Numbered from the stretch's first letter, positions 41,578 to 50,989 are shown. The stretch: DNA of 64,000 nucleotides from Arthrobacter globiformis (GCF_030818015.1 NZ_JAUSZX010000001.1:1178001-1242000), one strand, 5' to 3'. Translations and numbers: made by a program. The notes: generated from the letters alone by a model not told the origin.

Positions 41578-43310
41578 CCGCCGTCGAGTCCGGCGCGGCG
41601 TCTGCTCCCGCAGGGGCAGGCGACGGTCCCTCGGGAGCAGGCGCTGGGACCGGTGTCCGCAACGGCGGGGATCTCGTCGTCGAGACCCTGGAGGCGCTGG
41701 GAGCGAAGACGGTGTTCGGCATCCCCGGCCAGCACGCGCTGGGCCTCTTCGACGCGATGGGTCGGGGCAACCTTAAGTTCGTGTCCTCCCGCCTGGAGAA
41801 CAACAGCGCCTTCGCCGCCGACGGATACTCGCGGGCCACAGGGGAGGTGGGCGTGCTGTTCCTGTCCACCGGGCCGGGCGCGCTGACATCTCTGGCCGGG
41901 CTGCAGGAAGCCTACGCCACGGGGGTGCCCATGGTGGTGGTTGCCAGCCAGATCCCCCTCGAGGGCCTGGGCGCCCGCCGGAAGGGCATGCTGCACCAGC
42001 TCGATGACCAGAAGGCGTCGGCCGCGAATGTCACCAAGAGCCAGCGCCTGATCCAGCACGCGTCCGGTATTCCGTCCGCCATCCAGGACGCCTGGACAGA
42101 GGCGATTTCCTCGCCGCAGGGCCCGGTCTGGCTCGAGGTCCCGCAGAACGTGCTGCTGGACCCCATCATGGTGCCGCCCGTGGAGGATGCGCTGGCCGAA
42201 GCGGCGGACAACCCGCCGCGCGTCGAGCTTGTCCGGGAAGCCGTGAAATGGCTGTCGACGGCGGAACGTCCCGCCATCATCGCCGGCGGCGGAACCCGCC
42301 GGGGCCGAGCGGAAAAGTCGCTGCTCTCGATCGCGGAAAAGCTCCGGGCTCCCGTCATTTGCACGCCCGGCGGCAACGGGGCCTTCCCGTGGAACCACGA
42401 ACTGTCGCTGCAGTCGTGGATCGAGGACCGGCACATGACGGACCTCCTCGAGGACGCTGACGTCCTGGTGGTCATCGGCTCCTCCCTCGGCGAGGTCACA
42501 TCCAATTACTTTACTTTTGAACCGCGCGGCAGGATCATCCAGATCGACGCCGAACCGCGTGTGCTGGAATCCAACCGTCCCGGCCTGGGCATCAGGGCCG
42601 ACGCCGGCCAGGCACTGGCTGCCCTCGACGAATCACTCACGGAGCCGCACGGCGAACGCGCCAACTGGCACGGGACCTCGCCGGAGGACCTCGTCCGCGA
42701 GTCGCTGCGCAAGGTGAAGGACCGGCTGGAATCGCAGGACCTGGCCAAGGAACTGACGTTCATGGCCGATATCCGCGAGGCTGTTCCGGCAGACATGCAG
42801 ACATTCTGGGACATGACCATCTCGGCGTACTGGGGCTGGAGCTGCTGGGACGCCCGCGAGGGCCAGTTCCACTCCGCCCAGGGTGCCGGCGGCCTTGGCT
42901 ACGGCTTCCCGGCAGCGATCGGCGGTGCCGTGGGCCTGGAAACCGTGGGCAAGTCCGCGGCTTCGGCCCGCGTGCTAGCTGTCTCGGGAGACGGTTCGGC
43001 CATGTACTCCATCGCCGAACTCGCCACCGCCAAGCAGCACAACGTCCCGGTCACCTGGCTGATCGTGGACGACGGCGGCTACGGCATCCTGCGCGAATAC
43101 ATGGTGGGCGCCTTCGGCAAGGCCACCGCCACCGAACTCGCGCGGCCGGACTTCGTGAAGCTGGCCGAATCCTTCGGCGTTCCCGCCACCCGGGTGGCAC
43201 CGGAAAACGTGGGGGACGCGCTCAAGGCGGGCTTCGCCGCGGACGGCCCGAACGTCGTCGTCGTCGAAACACTGCTGAAGATGTTCGCACCGACCCACCT
43301 GGACGGCTAG
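41574..43310 (+). CDS. ThDP-dependent enzyme, possible 2-ketoarginine decarboxylase
   Basis: A 578-aa protein of the acetolactate synthase/decarboxylase superfamily. After a disordered N-terminus (~30 residues) come [19 protein letters not shown], the catalytic Glu in [19 protein letters not shown], a central domain with [20 protein letters not shown] and the ThDP motif [20 protein letters not shown] followed by [15 protein letters not shown]. It lacks obvious features of a true biosynthetic acetolactate synthase partner (no small subunit nearby). Its start overlaps the ureohydrolase stop (GTGA). AruI-type 2-ketoarginine decarboxylase is the best contextual guess; other 2-keto acid substrates remain possible. 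Confidence 0.85.
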   Translation: MTAVESGAASAPAGAGDGPSGAGAGTGVRNGGDLVVETLEALGAKTVFGIPGQHALGLFDAMGRGNLKFVSSRLENNSAFAADGYSRATGEVGVLFLSTGPGALTSLAGLQEAYATGVPMVVVASQIPLEGLGARRKGMLHQLDDQKASAANVTKSQRLIQHASGIPSAIQDAWTEAISSPQGPVWLEVPQNVLLDPIMVPPVEDALAEAADNPPRVELVREAVKWLSTAERPAIIAGGGTRRGRAEKSLLSIAEKLRAPVICTPGGNGAFPWNHELSLQSWIEDRHMTDLLEDADVLVVIGSSLGEVTSNYFTFEPRGRIIQIDAEPRVLESNRPGLGIRADAGQALAALDESLTEPHGERANWHGTSPEDLVRESLRKVKDRLESQDLAKELTFMADIREAVPADMQTFWDMTISAYWGWSCWDAREGQFHSAQGAGGLGYGFPAAIGGAVGLETVGKSAASARVLAVSGDGSAMYSIAELATAKQHNVPVTWLIVDDGGYGILREYMVGAFGKATATELARPDFVKLAESFGVPATRVAPENVGDALKAGFAADGPNVVVVETLLKMFAPTHLDG

Positions 43311-43333
43311 CCACCGCCCCTTCAACGCTCTTC

Positions 43334-43432
43334 CAGCGCGAACGGACACTTGAGCACCCGCCCGCAGCGCGAACGAACACTTGGGGCCCCATTTCCACCC
43401 GGAACTGGGGCCTCAAGTGTCCGTTCGCGCTG
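43334..43432. repeat. REP-like repeat with three units and a long hairpin
   Basis: The unit CAGCGCGAACGGACACTTGAG occurs at 43334-43354, a variant copy at 43365-43388, and an inverted copy at 43412-43432. The second and third can pair to a ~27-bp stem with about two mismatches. It lies between the ThDP gene and marR and resembles dispersed intergenic palindromes; it could also end transcription. Copies elsewhere in the genome cannot be checked here. Confidence 0.7.
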
Positions 43433-43473
43433 CTGCCTTTTAACCGGCCCAGACGCCTGACTGCATTGCTTAG

Positions 43474-43515
43474 TTTCCTAAAGCAACCATTTCTTGCTAT
43501 AGTTGCCTAAGGCAA
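43474..43515 (+). promoter_or_regulatory. marR-DHA2 promoter with two operator copies
   Basis: A perfect 13-bp palindrome TTGCCTAAGGCAA (43503-43515) abuts the -10 TATAGT (43498-43503). A related copy, TTTCCTAAAGCAA (43474-43486, 11 of 13 identical), lies 29 bp upstream over the -35 region. This fits autorepression by the MarR protein encoded next. Confidence 0.65.
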
Positions 43516-43536
43516 GCAATAAGGGGCAAATCCACC

Positions 43537-44034
43537 ATGGCAGTTGAGCCAAACACAGCGGCCGAACTCGTGCGGCAGATCTTCGACCTCCAGCGCGCCG
43601 TCCGGTGCGTGGCCGTCTCCAACTCGCGCGGCCTGGAGGCGGGAGTTGCCCTGCAGGGCGTCCTCCGCTTCGTGGGGGAGAGGGAATCCCGCGCCACGCA
43701 CCTGGCCGCACGGCTGGGCGTCAGCGCGCCCGTCCTCAGCCGGCACATCGCAGAGCTTGAGGAACTCGGGCTGGTCCACCGCAGGCCCGACCCCGACGAC
43801 GGGCGGGCGCAGTTGGTCGCCCTGACGGACGCCGGCCGCGCGAAGCTCGTTGAGATCGAGGATCACCGCGTAGCCACCCTGCAGGAATTCCTGCAGGACT
43901 GGAGCCAGCAGGACGCCGAGGAGACGGCGAAAGTACTCTCCAAACTCGCGGAATCCCTTCGGGAATCCGCCCGGGCAACGACGGCCGGCCCCATCGCAAC
44001 CACTACCAAACGCAAGGAGCAGTTCATTGGCTAG
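43537..44034 (+). CDS. MarR family transcriptional regulator
   Basis: A 165-aa winged-helix protein: ATHLAARLGVSAPVLSRHIA for the recognition helix, HRRPDPDDGRAQLVALTDAG for the wing (with the DxR motif), then C-terminal dimerisation helices. It overlaps the start of the DHA2 exporter by 8 bases, and two palindromes cover its promoter, so it probably represses itself and the exporter. Confidence 0.92.
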   Translation: MAVEPNTAAELVRQIFDLQRAVRCVAVSNSRGLEAGVALQGVLRFVGERESRATHLAARLGVSAPVLSRHIAELEELGLVHRRPDPDDGRAQLVALTDAGRAKLVEIEDHRVATLQEFLQDWSQQDAEETAKVLSKLAESLRESARATTAGPIATTTKRKEQFIG

Positions 44035-46093
44035 CCACGCTGCCGTCCCCGCGACGGCCACGTCACGCCCTTCGGCCCACCCGCCCCAGGCCCCCATGAC
44101 GCACCGGCAGATCATGGAGGCCCTCACCGGGCTCCTGGCGGCCTTCTTCACCGCGATCCTCAGCAGCACCATCGTGGCCAACGCGCTGCCCACCATCATG
44201 TCCGAGCTCAAGGGCACACAGACGGACTTCGCGTGGGTCATCACTGCCGCATTGCTGGCCAACGCCGCCACCACGCCGATCTGGGGCAAACTCGCTGACC
44301 TGTTCGACAAGAAGGTCCTGGTCCAGCTCAGCATCGTGATCTTCGTGGCCGGATCGGTGATGGCCGGCCTGTCGCAGACCATCCCGCTGCTGCTGACGGC
44401 CCGCGTTGTCCAGGGCATCGCCATGGGCGGCCTGACTGCCCTGGCCCAGGCGATCATCGGCTCCATGATTCCGCCGCGGGACCGCGGAAAGTACTCCGGC
44501 TACATGGGCGCAGTCATGGCCGTCGGCACGGCCGGCGGGCCGCTGCTTGGCGGTTTCATCGTTGACAGCCCGCTGGGCTGGCGCTGGACGTTCTTCGTCT
44601 GCGTTCCGCTCGCCGTCGTCGCACTCATCCTGCTGCAGATCACCCTCAAGATCCAGCACGTCAAGCGGCCGGCCAAGATCGACTGGCTCGGCTCCATCCT
44701 CCTCACCACCGGCGTCAGCCTTCTCCTCATCTGGGTATCGTTCGCCGGAAACCCCGACTACTACGACTGGTGGTCCTGGCAGTCGGCACTGATGGTGGGC
44801 GGCGGTGTCGCCCTGCTGGCACTGCTTCTGGTGGTGGAATCAAAGGTCTCGCAGCCCATCATCCCGCTCAAGATCATCTCCGAGCGCACCACCGCCCTGG
44901 CCATCTGGGCCTCCGTGGCCGTGGGCGTGGCAATGTTCGGCTCCTCGACCTTCCTGGGCCAGTACTTCCAGGTGGCACGCGGCGCAACACCCACCGAGGC
45001 GGGCCTCCTGACCCTGCCCATGATCACCGGCAACCTGATTGGCTCCGTGCTTTCCGGCCAGCTCATTAGCCGAACCGGCAAATGGAAGCGCTACCTGATC
45101 GCCGGGTCGGTCCTGCTGATCGGCGGGCTGGGCCTTGCCGGCACCATGGACCACACCACGGAACTGTGGCAGTCCGGCGTCTTCACCGCGATCCTGGGCC
45201 TCGGGCTCGGCATGCTCATGCAGAACCTCGTCCTGGCCGTACAGAACACCGTCAGCGCCAGCGACATCGGCACGGCCAGTGCGTCTGTAGCTTTCTTCCG
45301 TTCAGTGGGCGGTGCGGTTGGCGTGTCCGTGCTGGGTGCGATCATGAGCAACCGGGTCAAGGAACTGGCCACCCAGGGGCTTGCCGACGCTGGCATCCGG
45401 GCAGGCTCCGGCGCTTCCGGCGCCAGCCTGGACCTGGCCGACATGCCTGCCCCGATCCGGGACATCATGCGGGCGGCCTACGGCGATGCCACGGCAGAGA
45501 TCTTCCTGATTGCCGGTGCCATCGCGGTTGTTGCCCTTATCGCCGTGCTCCTGATCAAGGAACAGCCGCTGCGCCGGACCGTTGATATCCGACCCGATGC
45601 TGCTGCTCCGGCTTCCGCTGATTCCGGTGCGGGGCCCGCCCGGGACTCCGAACAGGGTTCCGGGCTGCCCGCCGCTGAGTATTCCGACGACGACCTCGAG
45701 CGTGAGTTCGCGGAAGTGCTGACCCGCCAACTGGCCGACGATGCCAAGGAGCCGTCCTACCCCGGCAGGCAGCGGCTGGCGGAACGCGTCCTGCCGATGA
45801 ACGAACCGCCGGCGCGGGCCCGGACCATGCTGGCCGAGAAGCACAACCAAACTGCGGACCTGGTGCCGCTCATCCAGGAAACGCAGGGGCTTCTCGCGGA
45901 ACAGCAGCTTCAGCTGGCCAAGGCACTGAGCGCCGTCGCCCGGCAGGCCGAGCAGCAGCGGATCATCGCGCAGGAGCAGGCCCGGGTAGGCGCCGAACTG
46001 AAGGCACTGAGCCGGCGGCTGGCCAAGGAACGAAAGCTCCAGAGCGCCGCCGCACACTACATCGCCTCGCACGGCAAGCATCGCGGCGAATAG
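44027..46093 (+). CDS. DHA2-family MFS exporter with long cytoplasmic coiled-coil tail
   Basis: A 688-aa exporter of the EmrB/QacA type with about 14 membrane helices in the first ~510 residues: LAAFFTAILSSTIVANALPT (helix 1), ARVVQGIAMGGLTALAQAII (helix 4) and MGAVMAVGTAGGPLLGGFIV (motif C-like, helix 5). TTG at 44027 has AAGGAG 7 nt upstream and overlaps marR. The last ~170 residues are unusual: an acidic linker, REFAEVLTRQLADDAK, then a heptad-like Gln/Ala/Leu-rich region (LAEQQLQLAKALSAVARQAE) and a basic end. Typical family members end soon after the last helix. Drug or solvent efflux is likely. Confidence 0.88.
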   Translation: MASHAAVPATATSRPSAHPPQAPMTHRQIMEALTGLLAAFFTAILSSTIVANALPTIMSELKGTQTDFAWVITAALLANAATTPIWGKLADLFDKKVLVQLSIVIFVAGSVMAGLSQTIPLLLTARVVQGIAMGGLTALAQAIIGSMIPPRDRGKYSGYMGAVMAVGTAGGPLLGGFIVDSPLGWRWTFFVCVPLAVVALILLQITLKIQHVKRPAKIDWLGSILLTTGVSLLLIWVSFAGNPDYYDWWSWQSALMVGGGVALLALLLVVESKVSQPIIPLKIISERTTALAIWASVAVGVAMFGSSTFLGQYFQVARGATPTEAGLLTLPMITGNLIGSVLSGQLISRTGKWKRYLIAGSVLLIGGLGLAGTMDHTTELWQSGVFTAILGLGLGMLMQNLVLAVQNTVSASDIGTASASVAFFRSVGGAVGVSVLGAIMSNRVKELATQGLADAGIRAGSGASGASLDLADMPAPIRDIMRAAYGDATAEIFLIAGAIAVVALIAVLLIKEQPLRRTVDIRPDAAAPASADSGAGPARDSEQGSGLPAAEYSDDDLEREFAEVLTRQLADDAKEPSYPGRQRLAERVLPMNEPPARARTMLAEKHNQTADLVPLIQETQGLLAEQQLQLAKALSAVARQAEQQRIIAQEQARVGAELKALSRRLAKERKLQSAAAHYIASHGKHRGE

Positions 46094-46112
46094 GCCCGCG
46101 CGGACGGAGTTC

Positions 46113-46150
46113 GTGTACAGATAATGGCCGCAAAGCCAATATCTGTGCAC
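46113..46150 (+). terminator. Hairpin after the DHA2 exporter gene
   Basis: 16-base arms (46113-46128 and 46135-46150) with two mismatches and a 6-nt loop. It has no T-run. The CAGATAATG/ATCTG motif is shared with the terminator at 25163. Confidence 0.55.
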
Positions 46151-46295
46151 AGACCCCGGTTAAGCGGCAGGGCGTACGACGTCGGCGACCCGCTTGGAGG
46201 GCTTAAGTGTCTGTGAGGATTGTGGCGGGAGTGAGCCGGCGTCGTCCGTTGGGATGATCTTCGCCCGCGACGTTTCGCACGGGCAACAGATTTCG

Positions 46296-46301
46296 TAGAG
46301 T
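46296..46301 (+). promoter_or_regulatory. Possible -10 of the ABC exporter operon
   Basis: TAGAGT with TTTCGC (46273-46278) 17 bp upstream, about 78 nt before the ATG at 46379. Both hexamers are weak matches. Nothing else was recognised in 46151-46378. Confidence 0.3.
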
Positions 46302-46378
46302 TGGAAGGCTTTGGCTGTCAGGCCCGTCTGCTATTACTTCTCCTAACTCATTCGCGCTCTCCCGAAGGATCCGTGAGC

Positions 46379-48112
46379 ATGCTCGTCACCCTCATACGGC
46401 GTTACTCCAGACCGTATTTGCCGTACATTTTGGCTGTCATCGCCTTCCAGCTGGCATCCACCATTGCGGCGCTCTACCTGCCCAGCCTCAACGCCCAGAT
46501 CATTGACGAGGGCGTCTCCCGCGGCGACACCGATTTCATCTGGCGCACAGGGGCCGTCATGCTCCTCGTGGCCTTCCTCCAGGTGGGCGCCGCCGTTGCC
46601 GGCGTCTACTTCGGATCGAAGACTGCCATGGCGGTGGGCCGCGACCTTCGCCGCGGAGTTTTCCGTAAGGTGACCAGCTTCTCGGCCAAGGACGTCAACT
46701 CGTTTGGCGCGCCCACCCTGATCACCCGCGGCACGAACGATGTCCAGCAGGTCCAGATGCTGGTGCTGATGGGCCTGAACTTCATGGTGTCCACGCCGAT
46801 CATGTGCATCGGCGGCATCATCATGGCCCTGCGCGAGGACATCAACCTGTCCTGGCTGGTCTGGGTCTCGGTCCCCATCCTCATTGTGGTGGTCGGATAC
46901 ATCGTGGTGCGCCTCATGCCGCTGTTCCGCTCCATGCAGAAGAAGATCGACCGCATCAATGAGGTCCTGCGCGAGCAGATCATCGGCATCCGCGTGGTCC
47001 GCGCCTTCGTCCGGGAACCGTACGAAACCGAGCGCTTCGGCCAGGCCAACAAGGAACTGACGGACGTATCGCTCAAGATCGGCGCGCTGTTCGTCCTGAT
47101 GTTTCCTGCCATCGGCATGATCCTGCACCTGTCCACCGCGGCCGTGCTCTGGTTCGGCGGCCAGCGGGTGGACTCCGGCGACATGCAGGTCGGCTCCCTG
47201 ACAGCGTTCCTGCAGTACCTGCTCCAGATCCTCATCGCGGTGATGATGGGCACCTTCATGGCCATGATGATCCCGCGCGCGTCCGTCTGCGCGGACCGCA
47301 TCGGCGAGGTACTCGACGTCGAACCGTCAATCCATGACCCCGAGCGGCCGGTCACCCCGGGACAGCTGGAGGGCGTGGTGGAGTACCGCAACGTCACGTT
47401 CGCCTACCCCGGAGCCGAGGCCCCGGTCCTGAGCAACATCAGCTTTACCGCCCGGCCGGGGGAGACCGTGGCCATCATCGGCTCCACCGGTGCCGGCAAG
47501 ACCTCCCTGCTCTCGCTGCTGCCGCGGCTCTACGACGTTGCCGACGGCGAAGTCCTCCTCGACGGCGTCCCCGTCAGCCAGCTGGACCGGGCGGAAATCA
47601 CCAGGCGCGTTGCCCTGGTTCCGCAGCGGCCATATCTGTTCTCCGGAACCATTGAGCACAACCTCCGCTTTGGAAAGCCGGAGACTACCGACGACGAACT
47701 CTGGGATGCGCTGCATGTGGCCCAGGGCGACGGTTTCGTGAAGGAAAAGAAAAACGGGCTCGCGTCCCGCATCGCCCAGGGCGGCACCAACGTCTCCGGC
47801 GGCCAGCGCCAGCGGCTGTGCATCGCTCGCGCCCTGGTGACCAGGCCAAAGGTCTACCTGTTCGACGACTCCTTCTCGGCGCTCGACGTCGCCACCGACG
47901 CCCGGCTGCGTGCCGCGCTCAAGCGCACCACCGCTGATGCCACCGTCATCATCGTGGCGCAGCGCATCTCCACCATCACGGAGGCGGACCAGATCCTTGT
48001 GCTGGACAACGGCAGGATCGTGGACCGCGGAACGCATGAGGAGCTCCTCGAAACGTCGCCCACCTACCAGGAAATTGTTGAGTCCCAGCTGAGCGTGGAG
48101 GAAGTGGCATGA
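46379..48112 (+). CDS. ABC exporter subunit with degenerate ATPase site
   Basis: A 577-aa half-transporter: about six membrane helices, then an ATPase domain with Walker A IGSTGAGKTSL, signature VSGGQRQRLCIARAL and Walker B VYLFDDSFSALD. The catalytic Glu after Walker B is Asp, and the H-loop His is Gln (VAQRIST), the pattern of the non-hydrolysing partner in heterodimeric exporters such as TM287/288 and BmrCD. ATG at 46379 is 9 nt after GAAGGA; GTG at 46373 is too close. It overlaps the second subunit gene by ATGA, so the two subunits pair. Confidence 0.92.
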   Translation: MLVTLIRRYSRPYLPYILAVIAFQLASTIAALYLPSLNAQIIDEGVSRGDTDFIWRTGAVMLLVAFLQVGAAVAGVYFGSKTAMAVGRDLRRGVFRKVTSFSAKDVNSFGAPTLITRGTNDVQQVQMLVLMGLNFMVSTPIMCIGGIIMALREDINLSWLVWVSVPILIVVVGYIVVRLMPLFRSMQKKIDRINEVLREQIIGIRVVRAFVREPYETERFGQANKELTDVSLKIGALFVLMFPAIGMILHLSTAAVLWFGGQRVDSGDMQVGSLTAFLQYLLQILIAVMMGTFMAMMIPRASVCADRIGEVLDVEPSIHDPERPVTPGQLEGVVEYRNVTFAYPGAEAPVLSNISFTARPGETVAIIGSTGAGKTSLLSLLPRLYDVADGEVLLDGVPVSQLDRAEITRRVALVPQRPYLFSGTIEHNLRFGKPETTDDELWDALHVAQGDGFVKEKKNGLASRIAQGGTNVSGGQRQRLCIARALVTRPKVYLFDDSFSALDVATDARLRAALKRTTADATVIIVAQRISTITEADQILVLDNGRIVDRGTHEELLETSPTYQEIVESQLSVEEVA

Positions 48113-50226
48113 GCGCCGACAACAAGGGCACCAGCCAGAACCCCGGCATCGGCCAGGGCGAAGCGTACCCGCAGGACGCCAGCACCGGCCAGGACGCCGA
48201 GAAGCTTCAAAGTCACGGAGCCACGGAAGTTCCGACCCTCGAGGACGACGACTTCGTCGAGGAGGAATACAAGCCGGGCGAGGCCGACGGCGGCATGTTC
48301 GGTGCGATGCCCGCCAAGAAGGCCCAGCATTTCTGGCCGTCCGCCAAGCGGCTCATGGGCCTGCTGAAACCGGAAGCCGCCGGCATCTACGTCGTGGTTG
48401 GCATGGTGATCGTTTCGGTGATCCTCAACGTCATTGCGCCCAAGGTGCTGGGCCAGGCCATGGACGTCATCTTCGGCGGTGTGGTGGGCAAACAGTTGCC
48501 CTCCGGCGTCAGTAAGGACCAGTTCGTCGAGGGGTTGCGGGCACAGGGCCAGAACAACTTCGCGGACATGGTCTCCCGGATGGAACTGGTGCCCGGAACA
48601 GGCATCGACTTCCAGAAGCTGACCGTCCTGATATCGGCCGTGCTGCTGATGTACTTCGTGGCCAACATCTTCCTGTGGCTCCAGGGCTACGTCCTCAACA
48701 GGATCGTCATGAAGGTGATCCGGCAGCTCCGCGACGATACGGAAAAGAAGCTCAATCGGCTGCCGCTGAACTACTTCGACACCCGCCAGCGCGGCGACGT
48801 GCTCTCCCGGGTGACCAACGACGTCGACAATGTACAGCAGGCGCTGCAGCAGGCGTTCGCGCAGCTCATCAGCTCCCTGCTGACCGTGATCGGCATCGTC
48901 ATCATGATGTTCATCGTCTCGTGGCAGCTGGCACTGATCGCCCTCATCGCCCTGCCGCTGTCCGGCGCTGCGGCGGGCGTGATCGGCGCGCGCAGCCAGA
49001 AGCTGTTCGCAGCGCAGTGGAAGAACACCGGTGAGCTGAACGGCCAGATTGAGGAGTCCTTCTCCGGGCATGACCTGGTGCGGGTATTCGGCCGCGACGC
49101 CGACATGCTGGAGCGCTTCGAGGAGCGCAACGAGGCCCTCTACAAGGCCAGCTTCGGCGCGCAGTTCGTGTCCGGCATCATCTTCCCCGTGATGCAGTTC
49201 GTCTCCTACCTCAGCTACGTCGGCATCGCGGTCGTGGGCGGCCTGCGGGTCGCCTCGGGCAGCATGAGCCTGGGCGACGCCACGGCCTTCATCCAGTACT
49301 CGCGCGAGTTCACCCAGCCGCTGGGGCAGATGGCGGGCATGGCCAACATGCTGCAGTCCGGCGTGGCATCCGCTGAGCGCGTGTTCGAGTTCCTGGACGC
49401 GGATGAGCAGGACGCCGAGACCGCCACACGGCACCTGCCGGCTAAGACAGACGGCCACGTCGAGTTCCGGGACGTCACGTTCAGCTACACGCCGGACAAG
49501 CCGCTGATCGAAAACCTGTCCTTCACCGCGGAGCCGGGGCACACCGTGGCCATCGTCGGACCCACCGGCGCCGGCAAGACCACGCTGGTGAACCTGGTCA
49601 TGCGCTTCTATGAGCTCAACTCCGGTTCCATCACGCTCGACGGCGTGGACGTCACCCAACTGAGCCGGGCCGAGCTGCGCTCCAAGGTGGGCATGGTGCT
49701 GCAGGACGCCTGGCTGTTCGGCGGCTCCATCTACGACAACATCAGGTACGGCAAGCTGGACGCCACCGAGGACCAGGTCATGGCAGCGGCAAAGGCCACG
49801 TTCGTGGACCGCTTCGTCCGGGCGCTGCCAGACGGGTACAGCACCGTCATCGACGAGGAAGGCAACAACGTCAGCGCCGGTGAAAAGCAGCTCATCACCA
49901 TCGCCCGCGCCTTCGTGGCCAACCCGTCGCTGCTCATCCTGGACGAGGCAACAAGTTCGGTGGACACCCGCACCGAACTCCTGGTGCAGAAGGCCATGGC
50001 TGCGCTGCGAACGGACCGGACCAGCTTCGTCATCGCGCACCGCCTGTCGACGATCCGCGACGCCGACACCATCCTGGTCATGGAGAACGGCAAGATCGTG
50101 GAGCAGGGCAACCACCAGACCCTCCTCGCCGCCGAAGGCGCCTACTACCGGCTGTACGTGTCGCAGTTCGCCGGCGCGGATGCGGAGGAGACGCCCGTGG
50201 ACGATTCAACGGCGGTGCACAGCTGA
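48109..50226 (+). CDS. ABC exporter subunit with canonical ATPase site
   Basis: A 705-aa half-transporter. An acidic N-terminal extension of about 70 residues (LEDDDFVEEEYKPGEADGG) precedes six helices, with a large extracellular insert between helices 1 and 2 (GGVVGKQLPSGVSKDQFVEG). The ATPase domain has GPTGAGKTTLVN, a variant signature VSAGEKQLITIARAF, the full Walker B LLILDEATSSVD, and the His in IAHRLST. It supplies the active site of the heterodimer with the preceding gene. Multidrug or lipid export is likely. Confidence 0.93.
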   Translation: MSADNKGTSQNPGIGQGEAYPQDASTGQDAEKLQSHGATEVPTLEDDDFVEEEYKPGEADGGMFGAMPAKKAQHFWPSAKRLMGLLKPEAAGIYVVVGMVIVSVILNVIAPKVLGQAMDVIFGGVVGKQLPSGVSKDQFVEGLRAQGQNNFADMVSRMELVPGTGIDFQKLTVLISAVLLMYFVANIFLWLQGYVLNRIVMKVIRQLRDDTEKKLNRLPLNYFDTRQRGDVLSRVTNDVDNVQQALQQAFAQLISSLLTVIGIVIMMFIVSWQLALIALIALPLSGAAAGVIGARSQKLFAAQWKNTGELNGQIEESFSGHDLVRVFGRDADMLERFEERNEALYKASFGAQFVSGIIFPVMQFVSYLSYVGIAVVGGLRVASGSMSLGDATAFIQYSREFTQPLGQMAGMANMLQSGVASAERVFEFLDADEQDAETATRHLPAKTDGHVEFRDVTFSYTPDKPLIENLSFTAEPGHTVAIVGPTGAGKTTLVNLVMRFYELNSGSITLDGVDVTQLSRAELRSKVGMVLQDAWLFGGSIYDNIRYGKLDATEDQVMAAAKATFVDRFVRALPDGYSTVIDEEGNNVSAGEKQLITIARAFVANPSLLILDEATSSVDTRTELLVQKAMAALRTDRTSFVIAHRLSTIRDADTILVMENGKIVEQGNHQTLLAAEGAYYRLYVSQFAGADAEETPVDDSTAVHS

Positions 50227-50270
50227 CCGCCGCGAACCCCGGAGGCCGCCCGGACCCCCGGCGCATTGAG

Positions 50271-50711
50271 GTGCTCGTGCCCATGCGCTGGGGGGACATG
50301 GACGCCTACGGGCACATCAACAACGTGGAGATCGTCCGCATGCTGGAGGAGGCGCGCATCGCCGCCTTCGGCCCGCCCGCCGGTGCCGGACTGCCCGGGA
50401 TCGATCCTCACGTGTCGTTGTTCAACGACGTTCCCACGGGCACCATGGCGCTCGTGGTGGACCACCGCATCAGGTACGTAAAGACCCTCGAATACCGGAA
50501 CGTTCCGGCGGCGGTCCAAGTGTGGATCGGCGCCGTCAAGGGTGCGAGCTTCGACATTCACTACCTTGTGCAGGACCCCGTGACTGGCGACGATTGTGTG
50601 AAGGCCTCAAGCCATTTAGCCTTCGTCGATGAAGCCACCGGAAGGGTGCTGCGGCTGACTCCGAAGCAGAAGCAGCTGCTGGAGCCCTTCCAAGAGCGCA
50701 AGGAGCATTGA
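50271..50711 (+). CDS. Acyl-CoA thioesterase, hot-dog fold
   Basis: A 146-aa 4HBT-type protein: MRWGDMDAYGHINNVEIVRM contains the Asp/His/Asn segment of the family, followed by EEARIAAFG and a strand-rich region (YVKTLEYRNVPAAVQVWIGA). It hydrolyses acyl-CoA thioesters. GTG at 50271 is used; GTG at 50277 has GAGG at better spacing, and the N-terminus could also begin further upstream. It follows the exporter gene by 44 bp and may be co-transcribed. Confidence 0.85.
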   Translation: MLVPMRWGDMDAYGHINNVEIVRMLEEARIAAFGPPAGAGLPGIDPHVSLFNDVPTGTMALVVDHRIRYVKTLEYRNVPAAVQVWIGAVKGASFDIHYLVQDPVTGDDCVKASSHLAFVDEATGRVLRLTPKQKQLLEPFQERKEH

Positions 50712-50713
50712 CC

Positions 50714-50989
50714 GTGGGAACCAGGAACCTGAGAACGAAAAAAGCGGCCTGGAAGAAAAACAAGTCCTGGAAGGAACTTCCGCCTGCTGCCCGCATCGGC
50801 ACGATCATGATCGGAACCGCGCAGCTAGCTTTTCTCGCCGCCGCCCAGCGTGACCTTTCGCGCCGTCCCGCCGAGCAGATCCGTGGCTCCAAGATGTTTT
50901 GGCGGCTGGCCACCCTGGTCAACTTCATCGGCCCGGGCTGCTATTTCGCCTTCGGCCGGAAGCGGCCGCCCGAGGTTACCCGGAAGTAG
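50714..50989 (+). CDS. Small membrane protein, PLDc_N-like
   Basis: A 91-aa protein with a basic N-terminus (RNLRTKKAAWKKNKSWKE), a hydrophobic segment IGTIMIGTAQLAFLAAAQ (~29-46) and a second WRLATLVNFIGPGCYFAFGR (~64-83). The end recalls the short PLDc_N (phospholipase D nuclease N-terminal) membrane domain found in many actinobacterial small proteins. GTG at 50714 has AAGGAG 9 nt upstream, favouring it over TTG at 50708. Function unknown. Confidence 0.7.
   Translation: MGTRNLRTKKAAWKKNKSWKELPPAARIGTIMIGTAQLAFLAAAQRDLSRRPAEQIRGSKMFWRLATLVNFIGPGCYFAFGRKRPPEVTRK

Noticed and set aside
43334..43432. Repeats near 43.4 kb as a CRISPR array
   Set aside because: Only three units, one inverted, with unequal spacing and no cas genes; a REP-like palindrome fits better.
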